DNA of 6,591 bases from Victivallales bacterium. Its GTDB lineage: Bacteria > Verrucomicrobiota > Lentisphaeria > Oligosphaerales > Oligosphaeraceae. Within the stretch, counting starts at the first letter, position 1; the number at the start of each line of letters is the position of its first letter. The position numbers and the translations under genes are program-made. The DNA lies in NCBI GenBank assembly GCA_017458805.1, contig JAFTAC010000126.1, forward strand, positions 1 through 6,591, written 5' to 3'. The notes below the pieces were generated by a model that worked only from the letters and a program-made list of their open reading frames with translations, did no database searches and was not told where the DNA came from. Shown here one piece after another: positions 1 through 6,304 of this stretch.

Positions 1-3000
1 CGGAGCTGGTGCATCTCCATGCAGGATGGTGTTGCCTTTGCGGGCGTAGTCGTCGTGTTCGGCGGGGCTGAGGTTGCGCCAGTGCATGAGGTATGTGCGC
101 AGCTTTTCGAGGAAGGGCATGTTGGTGGCGCACCAGTTGCTGTCCTGCCCCGAGATGCGGGTGTTGATCATGACCAGGCGGTAGGCCTGCACCTTGTCGT
201 CATACGCGACGGAGAACTGAAGCTCCTGCGTGACGCCCAGGTCAAAGGGGGCCAGAGCCACCTGGTAGGTGATGGAGAGGGTGTCGCGCCCCTGGGCATC
301 CTGTCCAGCTCTCTTTTCAAGGCACTGCGCGATAAGGTCGCCGAAGGAAGCCTCCGTGAAGCGGGCGAAGTAGTCGTCCAGGTAGCCGATAATGCCGAAA
401 ATCAGGTTGTGCTGGTAGATGAAGGGGAAGACGACATTCATCACCTTGCCATCGTTCTCAGGCAGCGACCACTTGCGCTTGCCCGACGGCACAGCCGCGC
501 GGGTGGCGACGATGGAGGGGTAGATGGTGGAAAGCAGCACCACCGCAACCGTGAACATGATGACATAGACCACGCTCAGCGACGAGAAGTTCAGGTTGAT
601 GTTCGTAATCAGCTTTGTGCGCGTGAGGAAGATGCTGGTGCCCTGCCCGATGAGGTACCCGCCCACGGAGCCGATGACGCTATAGACGAACGCCTCCGCC
701 AGGAAGAACATCCCGATGTGCGTGGGATTCAGCCCTACTGCGTTGTAGATGGCGATTTCCGCCTTGCGCTCGAAAACGGAGCCCAGCATCGTGTTCAGGA
801 TAATCGTGCTGGAAATCAGCAGCGGTATCAGCAGGAACGCCAGTCCGCCGATGGAGGTGCGGTATCCCTCGCCGATGTAATAGACGCCAGGCGTCGTGCT
901 GCGAGCAGCGGACTCCCCGATCTGGAAGGCCTCCTTGCTGGATATATAGAACTTGCTGGCGTTCGTGATGGTCAACAGTTCATCGACAATCGACCAGAGC
1001 TCCACGCCAGGCGCGATTTTGGCTGAGATGCTGTAAGGCTGCCCGCCGATGGCCTTGCAGGTGTTGACGGGCAGCACCACCAGGGCCGAGAGGTCGGCGT
1101 AGAAGACACCGTCGTCCGATGCGTCCTCGTCCGCCGTGGCGGCCATCTGCGCCAGGTCGTCCCCCCCCGTCTGCTGCACAAGGGACTTGATGGGGATGAT
1201 GGGGCGCTGGTTGATGTCCTTGAAGTTCTGGAACTCAATGTCGTCCAATATGCCGACAATCTTGTATTCCGTGCCGAATAGGAGGATGCTCTGGCCCTTC
1301 CAGCGGCCTTCGTCCAATTCAAGTGCCGTCGCAAGCGCCTGCGGAAGCAGGGCCTCGCGGGCCGCGTCGGAGGAGAAAAGCGCGCCGTCCGAAAGCGGCA
1401 AGTCGCCGAGGAAGCCATGCTCCAGCACGGAGATGCCGAGGAAGGCGTCGATGTTCGCCTCCTTGCCATTGGAGGCGTTCAGCCTGAATGGGACCTCGCC
1501 GTTGCTGTTCTTGACCGGCAGCAGCCAGCGGCGGGCAATTGTCTCGGCGCGCCCCGCGAGAATCTCTTCGAAGGTGCGGAGGGTCGCCTCGTCCATGCGG
1601 TTGTTGCCTGGCCAGTGGTACATCAAACCCGTGTAGGGTGCCTTGCTGGATCGGGAGACGACCGTCGGCGACATCTTCTTCGAGATGCTGGTGAAGGCGA
1701 GCATCGTGAAGGTGACCAGCACCACGGTGGCCGTCGTCAAGGCCGTGCGGATGCGGCGGCGCTTCATGTTGTTGACGCCGATGAGCATGGCGGACTGGCC
1801 TGCCGTCGAAAAGCCCGCCTGCCCCGTCTCGAAGACGCTGGAGGTCTTGAAGAGCAGCTGCATTTCGCCCTCGAAACGGTCATGCAGGATTTTGATGACA
1901 AACGCGCCAAGGCCGCCCATGACAAAGGCGATGAAGATGGCCTCGGGGGCCTGCGCAACCTTGAACGCAGGGTGGATGGTCCTGAAGACGCAGAAGGTCA
2001 CGGCGAACATCAGGCAGAATGCCAGCATCTCCTGTTCGATTTTCTTGAACTTAAAGAGCAGTTTTTCGGCGAAGAAGCAGAAGGGCAGCATGAGCGCCAG
2101 GTAGAACACCACCGCCTTCAGCATGTCGTTTGTCACCGCCGTCATGCGCTTGTAGGCCTTCAGGTGCGCCCCCAATGCCAGGTGCAGCTTCTGCAGGTAC
2201 GCAGTCCAATTGCGCTTCTGGCGCGCCTCGTTCGCCTCCTTGATGGCGGCGTCGCCGCGGCTGCGGAAGACCGCAGCCAGCTCGTCGGAGGTGCCTGCCA
2301 GCTTAGCCATGCGGTCGGTGTTGAGCTCCGACATGTCGGAGGTCGCCGTGGCCAGGAAGTCGGGGCCAATCTGATCGGGGTGCGTGAAGCCGTGTCCCAA
2401 CGGGTTCTTGCTGTCGGCGCGAATGGCCAGCACGCGCTCGTTCGTCAGCAGCTTCAGCGGCTCGTTCTTCTCAAGGAAGATAGCGGCGGGACCAGGCATT
2501 TTGTTGAACAGCTTGGCTGTGTAGGTGGAGGAGCATCCCGTAAGGCCGAACTTCTTTGGGGCGCTGTTGAGGCGCCCGTTCAGGATGAGGAAGGAATCCT
2601 CCGTGATGGAGATGACGCCGATCATGGCGGGGTTGTCCCGAGTGTAGATGGGGTACTCGACGCAGTTGAAGAGGGCCAGCGTCTTCGTGAGCATCCCCTT
2701 GTTCAGCTGGGATGAGATCTTGGTCTCCGCCTCGCCTGCGTCAATCACGGCGTGAACCTCTACGAAGTCGTCGTCATATTTGAATGCGTTGGTCTGGAGG
2801 CGTGAGCCGAAAAAGCTGGGGAAAGTGACGGCGGCTCGCTCGTCTGTCATGGCCATGTAGCCTGTCGTCACGTCGCCTGAGCGAAGCGGGAGGTTAATGT
2901 CAACGGGGTCCTGGACGATGATGACGGAGCCTGGCACGGGGAGCTGCGGCATGACGGAGGCGGAAAAGTCGTCGAAGCGGAACGCCTTCACCTGCGCCCC

Positions 3001-4995
3001 CCAGGCGTAGGTCCACAGCTTGTTGTTCAGGGAGGCGGGGCGTAGTTCGGAGGGACGCGTGTTGGCGGGGTCCTCAAGCAGCACGCGGATGAAATCGGTG
3101 GTGTAGGCCGTCAGCGCCCCGATGCGGGTATCGTCCAGGTTGCGGAATGTATCCGCCGTGGTGAACTTTGTGCCGAACTTGGTGAATGGGTTGCGCAGTG
3201 CGAAGGCGGGAAGCCTGTAGGCTGCATGGAAGATGGTGGGCGTCTCGGAGCTCTGTGGGAAGAAGTGCGCCTCGGGCATGCCGCCCTGGCGCGTCATCGT
3301 ATCGACGTAGTCCGCCTTGCCATAGCGTTCTTCGCGGGGCATCTGCTTTGCCCGTGAAGCAGCATTCAGACCGTACTTGTGCTGCCATCGGAAGCTGCCC
3401 TGTGCGTCGCCTGTGGCCAGTCCCACCATGTCGTTGCTCCAATCCAGCTCCAGCGTCAGCGCATAGCGTATCTGCTTGCCGCCGATAACGTCGCGCACGG
3501 CGTTGTTGGCGACGGCCTCAGCCATCTCCTGGCGGTTCAGCTTCGCCCACGCGGAGCGCGTGCCAACGATGCTATCGACATACCCCTTGAGAATCTGGAG
3601 CTCAAAGTCCTTGGGGTGGGAACAGGGCGCGGGGGTGCCGTCCGCCTTCAGCAGGGGATGCTTGTCCAATTCCTCTAGGCTGGTGCGAACGCCGACCTTG
3701 TTGAAGAGGGTCAGCACATTGACGTAGTGGTGGCGCAAATCCTCCAGTTCGCGACGACGCTCCTCCTGCTCCTGCGGTGAAAGCCCCGAACGCGAGAGGT
3801 GCAGCAGCTCGCCCTTCAGCAAGTTGACCTCGCGGCGCGCCAAATCCACGATAGGCTCTTTGACCGTGCAGTTCTTTCCCGTCGTCGAATCCACCAAATC
3901 ACGCAGTGAGACGATGAAATCGCCGTCCTCCTTCGTGGGCGGGTTCAGCTTGAGCTTGCTGTAGTGGCCGAGCAGCATCTCCTCCATGCGCAGGTCGCCG
4001 TTGATGGTGTCCAGGCTCTTTTCCACGATGGAGCGCGGAATCACCATGTTCCAAGTCAGCTGCCGTTCGCCAAGGTAGTATTGCGTGTGGGCGTTGACGG
4101 CGCAGAACATCGTGGTTCTGGCGGGGGGCTTTGCGTTGAACGCCTCGAAGAGCTTGATAAGGAGCAGGAGGTTCGCACCGTTCTGCGCCCCCTGCGCCAG
4201 TTCGGGCACAATGCCGTTCGCGTCCATCGGGGCGGTGATGAGGACGATTTCGTCCCCCATCGCCTCGTTCCCTGCTGTCGGGGCGCCAGGCACCATCACC
4301 CACAAATCGCGCAGCTTCTTGTTCTGCCAGCGTGAAGGCTCCGCCTCCACATCCGCCTCAACGGACTTGCCTGCAATCATTTGGCGCAACGCTGCGCCGT
4401 CGGCAGCGTTGATGAAGAAGCGGGGCACGCGCACCTCAGTGGCGACCAGCTTCTCCTCAGCCTCCTTGTTGAGAGCGCTCCCGTCCTCGATGAAGATGAA
4501 GCCCTGGACGCCGAAGCGCAGGAGCCGCATCCACTCGTTCGAGCATGCGAAGTCCATCAAGGCGATGGCTCCGTCCAGCTCAATGCCGTTCAGCGCCTCC
4601 AAGTCCCGTTCCGTCCCATGCCCTGCATCGACAATCTGCGCCTTGAAGTGCTTCTGCTTGAAATTGCCCGGCCTGAAGAGCCCTGGATGCATCGGCTTGA
4701 TCTCCAGGCGCTTACCATTCACGGTGACAACTGTCTTGCCTGGCTGGAAGCAGGGGGCGTTGAAGGTTATCTCGCCTGTCGGGTGGCCGCTGGACTTGAA
4801 AATCTCCGCCACCAGCTTCTCCGTCGCCAAGTTCGCCTCGGAGCCAGGAATGCGCGATTCCGCATGGCGCAGCAGCGCCTCCAGCTCCTGGACGGAGCGT
4901 GACTGGGGGGCTATGTCCGCCTGGATTGCGGAGAGTTCAAGAGCAAGAAGCAGCATCAGGGCCGCCAGTATATTGCAAATCCGATTCACGTTCAC
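1..4995 (-). CDS. Giant FtsX/MacB-type ABC permease with degenerate M28-like ectodomain (3' end cut off)
   Basis: The frame is open for 1665 codons from GTG at 4995 to the left edge, with no stop. It is the membrane partner of the ABC ATPase at 5370-6125. Residues 1-26 form a signal peptide or signal anchor (hydrophobic LAALMLLLAL, possible cleavage after AIQA). Residues about 95-200 resemble a PA domain. Residues about 246-311 resemble the M28 peptidase core (VLITAPMDANG, GAQNGANLLLL, TTMFCAVNAHT) without the usual metal ligands. Residues about 312-955 are a large extracytoplasmic part I do not recognise, with a charged helical stretch near 385-440. Membrane segments lie near 958-981, 990-1008, 1016-1036, 1085-1104, 1384-1405, 1429-1452 and 1474-1496. 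Residues 1077-1104 (KRRRIRTALTTA and the following helix), the MacB-like loop 1105-1380 (YKIVGILDDIEFQNF) and FERKAEIAIYNAVGL after 1405 are typical of FtsX permeases. At least 165 residues follow the last helix. Permease class is secure; the substrate is unknown. Confidence 0.9.
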   Translation of the reverse strand, partial: MNVNRICNILAALMLLLALELSAIQADIAPQSRSVQELEALLRHAESRIPGSEANLATEKLVAEIFKSSGHPTGEITFNAPCFQPGKTVVTVNGKRLEIKPMHPGLFRPGNFKQKHFKAQIVDAGHGTERDLEALNGIELDGAIALMDFACSNEWMRLLRFGVQGFIFIEDGSALNKEAEEKLVATEVRVPRFFINAADGAALRQMIAGKSVEADVEAEPSRWQNKKLRDLWVMVPGAPTAGNEAMGDEIVLITAPMDANGIVPELAQGAQNGANLLLLIKLFEAFNAKPPARTTMFCAVNAHTQYYLGERQLTWNMVIPRSIVEKSLDTINGDLRMEEMLLGHYSKLKLNPPTKEDGDFIVSLRDLVDSTTGKNCTVKEPIVDLARREVNLLKGELLHLSRSGLSPQEQEERRRELEDLRHHYVNVLTLFNKVGVRTSLEELDKHPLLKADGTPAPCSHPKDFELQILKGYVDSIVGTRSAWAKLNRQEMAEAVANNAVRDVIGGKQIRYALTLELDWSNDMVGLATGDAQGSFRWQHKYGLNAASRAKQMPREERYGKADYVDTMTRQGGMPEAHFFPQSSETPTIFHAAYRLPAFALRNPFTKFGTKFTTADTFRNLDDTRIGALTAYTTDFIRVLLEDPANTRPSELRPASLNNKLWTYAWGAQVKAFRFDDFSASVMPQLPVPGSVIIVQDPVDINLPLRSGDVTTGYMAMTDERAAVTFPSFFGSRLQTNAFKYDDDFVEVHAVIDAGEAETKISSQLNKGMLTKTLALFNCVEYPIYTRDNPAMIGVISITEDSFLILNGRLNSAPKKFGLTGCSSTYTAKLFNKMPGPAAIFLEKNEPLKLLTNERVLAIRADSKNPLGHGFTHPDQIGPDFLATATSDMSELNTDRMAKLAGTSDELAAVFRSRGDAAIKEANEARQKRNWTAYLQKLHLALGAHLKAYKRMTAVTNDMLKAVVFYLALMLPFCFFAEKLLFKFKKIEQEMLAFCLMFAVTFCVFRTIHPAFKVAQAPEAIFIAFVMGGLGAFVIKILHDRFEGEMQLLFKTSSVFETGQAGFSTAGQSAMLIGVNNMKRRRIRTALTTATVVLVTFTMLAFTSISKKMSPTVVSRSSKAPYTGLMYHWPGNNRMDEATLRTFEEILAGRAETIARRWLLPVKNSNGEVPFRLNASNGKEANIDAFLGISVLEHGFLGDLPLSDGALFSSDAAREALLPQALATALELDEGRWKGQSILLFGTEYKIVGILDDIEFQNFKDINQRPIIPIKSLVQQTGGDDLAQMAATADEDASDDGVFYADLSALVVLPVNTCKAIGGQPYSISAKIAPGVELWSIVDELLTITNASKFYISSKEAFQIGESAARSTTPGVYYIGEGYRTSIGGLAFLLIPLLISSTIILNTMLGSVFERKAEIAIYNAVGLNPTHIGMFFLAEAFVYSVIGSVGGYLIGQGTSIFLTRTKLITNINLNFSSLSVVYVIMFTVAVVLLSTIYPSIVATRAAVPSGKRKWSLPENDGKVMNVVFPFIYQHNLIFGIIGYLDDYFARFTEASFGDLIAQCLEKRAGQDAQGRDTLSITYQVALAPFDLGVTQELQFSVAYDDKVQAYRLVMINTRISGQDSNWCATNMPFLEKLRTYLMHWRNLSPAEHDDYARKGNTILHGDAPAP

Positions 4996-5360
4996 CGTAT
5001 TCCTATAGCTATGATGTTGCGTTGTACCAAAGATTTGAGAAACTCCGCCATGCAGAGTTCCGCCTCGCGGCGGTTCACGCGGTAGGCGGAGGCAAATGCC
5101 TCCACCAGATCCTTCACCGTCCGCACGCCGTCAATCTGCCGAATGACGTAGGTGCCGATTTCATCGAGCCGCACCCTCTTTGTCATGGTTCGGGACATGA
5201 AGCGCGCCCAGAAGCCGTCTGGCCGCCGCGATGTGACCACCGCCGTCACGCGCCCGTCATCCCCCTCCTCAAGCGTCACGCCTGGCACAAGCGCAGGGAT
5301 GCTGGCAAGCGCCTCGCGCCTGTCAATTGTCGCCTGCTCCTGTTTGCCGAATAGCGCCAT
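4992..5360 (-). CDS. PqqD-like (RRE-fold) small protein between ATPase and permease
   Basis: This is a complete 122-residue protein, predicted cytoplasmic, with no signal peptide or membrane segment. The second half matches the PqqD pattern: RLDEIGTYVIRQIDGVRTVKDLVEAFASAY, then a helix with MAEFLKSLVQRNII, i.e. the 'LDe-G-xx-V-xx-iDG-rTv-div' core and closing helix of this winged-helix-like family. The first 55 or so residues (MALFGKQEQ, PALVPGVTLEEGDDGRV, FWARFMSR) are only partly family-like. In established systems PqqD-type domains (RiPP recognition elements) bind a precursor peptide and hand it to a modifying enzyme. Here no such enzyme or precursor is in view; the gene sits 9 bases after the ABC ATPase and overlaps the permease by 4 bases. 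An adaptor or peptide-binding role in the transporter is my inference. Start: ATG at 5360, directly after a near-perfect Shine-Dalgarno. Family assignment fairly sure; function open. Confidence 0.85.
   Translation of the reverse strand: MALFGKQEQATIDRREALASIPALVPGVTLEEGDDGRVTAVVTSRRPDGFWARFMSRTMTKRVRLDEIGTYVIRQIDGVRTVKDLVEAFASAYRVNRREAELCMAEFLKSLVQRNIIAIGIR
5001..5004 (-). promoter_or_regulatory. Ribosome binding site deciding the permease start
   Basis: On the minus strand AGGA stands 5 bases before GTG at 4995, inside the last codons of the pqqD-like gene. A second in-frame GTG at 4989 would be 11 bases away, so 4995 is preferred. That start overlaps the upstream TGA stop as GTGA, the classic arrangement for translational coupling. 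No in-frame ATG occurs until residue 14, inside the hydrophobic segment, which would destroy the signal sequence. Confidence 0.65.
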
Positions 5361-5361
5361 G

Positions 5362-5370
5362 CCTCCTCCT
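5362..5370 (-). promoter_or_regulatory. Strong Shine-Dalgarno for the pqqD-like gene
   Basis: On the minus strand AGGAGGAGG runs from the last base of the ATPase stop codon (TAA, 5372-5370) to one base before ATG at 5360. It contains two overlapping GGAGG registers, leaving 4 or 1 bases of spacing. It is clearly stronger than the sites before the ATPase (GCAGG) and the permease (AGGA), so the small protein may be made in excess of its neighbours. Confidence 0.75.
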
Positions 5371-6125
5371 TACACGTGCTGCCCGTCAATGTGGCCTATT
5401 TTGATGTTGAGGTCCTTGCGCTTTTCAAGGCGGTCGATCTTGCCGTCGCGTATCCAGAGGATTCTGTCGGATGCGTCCAGCATCTTCATGTCGTGCGTGG
5501 CGGCGATGACGGTGACGCCGTCGTTGTCGCGGAGCTGCCGCAGGAGGTCAATCATCTCCTGGCCAGTGGCCACGTCCAGGTTCGCGGTGGGTTCATCCGC
5601 CAGGATGATGACAGGGTCGTTGGCGATGGCGCGCGCCACGGCAACGCGTTGCTGCTGGCCGCCCGACAGCTCGAAGGGCCTGTGGAAAAGGCGTTCACCC
5701 AATCCGACCTTCGTGAGGATTTTGGCGGCCTTCTCGCGGGCGTCGTCCTGGCTCATTCCTGCGAAGATCATGGGCAGGGTGACATTCTCCAGGGCCGTCA
5801 GCACAGGCAGGATATTGTATGACTGGAAGATGTAGCCGATTTTGTGGCATCGCATCCACGCCAGCTCGAAGGAGTCCAGCTGCGCAAGGTCGATTTCGTC
5901 CATGAAGACCATTCCCTCGGTGGGGGAATCAATGCCGCCGATCATGTTGAAAAGCGTGCTCTTCCCCGAGCCGGAAGGCCCCATGATGGAGAGATACTCG
6001 CCCTTGTAGATGTCCAGTGAAATGCCGTCCAAGGCCTTCGTCACGGCCTCGCCTTTTCCATAATAGCGTTTCACGTCCAAAACGCGCACTACAATTTCAT
6101 TGTATATCGTGGATTCTTCGGGCAT
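5370..6125 (-). CDS. ABC transporter ATP-binding protein, LolD/MacB class
   Basis: A complete 251-residue cytoplasmic ATPase that hydrolyses ATP to drive an FtsX-type permease, here almost certainly the one encoded two genes downstream. All motifs are intact, numbered from ATG at 6125: an aromatic A-loop near RYYGKG, Walker A GPSGSGKST (49-57), Q-loop glutamine in YIFQSYNILP (Q101), signature LSGGQQQR (153-160), Walker B VIILADEPTANLD with the catalytic Glu (about 172-184), and H-loop histidine in ATHD (211). Length and the tyrosine-rich N-terminal strand fit the LolD/MacB/YbbA group, whose members act in lipoprotein sorting, export or mechanotransmission rather than classic import. A GTG at 6134 would add three residues, but it overlaps the best ribosome binding site, so the ATG is preferred. 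It is the first gene of its unit, set off by a terminator hairpin upstream. Family very sure; substrate unknown. Confidence 0.95.
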   Translation of the reverse strand: MPEESTIYNEIVVRVLDVKRYYGKGEAVTKALDGISLDIYKGEYLSIMGPSGSGKSTLFNMIGGIDSPTEGMVFMDEIDLAQLDSFELAWMRCHKIGYIFQSYNILPVLTALENVTLPMIFAGMSQDDAREKAAKILTKVGLGERLFHRPFELSGGQQQRVAVARAIANDPVIILADEPTANLDVATGQEMIDLLRQLRDNDGVTVIAATHDMKMLDASDRILWIRDGKIDRLEKRKDLNIKIGHIDGQHV

Positions 6126-6133
6126 TATCGACA

Positions 6134-6138
6134 CCTGC
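6134..6138 (-). promoter_or_regulatory. Ribosome binding site of the ABC ATPase
   Basis: On the minus strand GCAGG lies 8 bases before ATG at 6125. Its last G is the first base of the alternative GTG start at 6134. For that GTG the nearest upstream purine run (AAAAGCAG) would touch the start codon, so the site supports ATG 6125. Confidence 0.55.
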
Positions 6139-6205
6139 TTTTCGTTGAGGAAGAGTACTACATAATTTCTTAACGATTGTTATTGCCCGATTATTGGCAG
6201 AGGTA
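6139..6205 (-). other. AT-rich leader, probable promoter region of the ABC unit
   Basis: Sixty-seven non-coding bases between the long hairpin and the ATPase ribosome binding site, much richer in A and T than the surrounding genes. A promoter for the ABC unit is expected here because a terminator-like hairpin lies just upstream. I see AATAAT at about 6190-6195 as a possible -10, but no convincing -35 at normal spacing, so no exact promoter is called. Two imperfect direct copies, CAATAATCG and CAATAACAATCG (minus strand, starts 12 bases apart), could be a regulator site; this is weak. Confidence 0.35.
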
Positions 6206-6265
6206 ATTTCAAAACTAGCGCGAAATGCGCCCATCTCTTAGCACATTTCGCGCTAGTTTTAAAAT
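6206..6265 (-). terminator. Long hairpin, probable intrinsic terminator after the oxidoreductase gene
   Basis: A perfect 17-base inverted repeat pairs 6211-6227 (AAAACTAGCGCGAAATG) with 6244-6260. After one C/A mismatch two more GC pairs form (6229-6230 with 6241-6242), leaving a 10-base loop. Outward, after one mismatch, ATTT at 6206-6209 pairs with AAAT at 6262-6265. Read on the minus strand the 3' arm ends in TTTT, then GAAATT, which fits a rho-independent terminator about 40 bases after the stop codon at 6305. Read on the plus strand it also ends in TTTT, so it may work both ways, although no plus-strand gene is present. The stem is longer than most terminators, so a processing or regulatory role cannot be excluded. 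Confidence 0.75.
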
Positions 6266-6268
6266 CAC

Positions 6269-6288
6269 CCCAATAGTTACGAATTGGG
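6269..6288 (-). other. Small hairpin directly after the oxidoreductase stop
   Basis: CCCAAT at 6269-6274 pairs with ATTGGG at 6283-6288 around an 8-base loop. On the minus strand it begins 16 bases past the stop codon and is followed by GTGATTTT. Six pairs with three GC is weak; it may assist the larger hairpin just downstream or be chance. Confidence 0.3.
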
Positions 6289-6304
6289 AAATAGAGCAGC
6301 TTCC

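Noticed and set aside
19..2715. Long plus-strand open frames (about 19-1026 and 1417-2715, 335 and 432 residues)
   Set aside because: They lie opposite the permease coding strand; the products are His-, Gln- and Arg-rich with no recognisable domain or membrane pattern, as expected for the antisense of a GC-rich gene with GC-ending codons.
4050..4270. An active M28 metallopeptidase in the permease ectodomain
   Set aside because: The positions of the His, Asp and Glu metal ligands are occupied by Pro, Asn/Gln and His/Thr, so catalysis of the usual kind is not supported.
4085..5835. Plus-strand open frames of 123-307 codons opposite the permease start, the pqqD-like gene and the ATPase
   Set aside because: The minus strand there encodes proteins with intact family motifs; the plus-strand products are Ser/Arg-rich low-complexity shadows without ribosome binding sites of note.
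6126..6134. GTG at 6134 as the ATPase start
   Set aside because: It overlaps the GCAGG site that is well placed for ATG 6125, and the added residues belong to no conserved part of the family.
6139..6205. A defined sigma-70 promoter
   Set aside because: AATAAT is a fair -10 but no -35 with acceptable spacing was found; TTGAAA just upstream is only 11 bases away.
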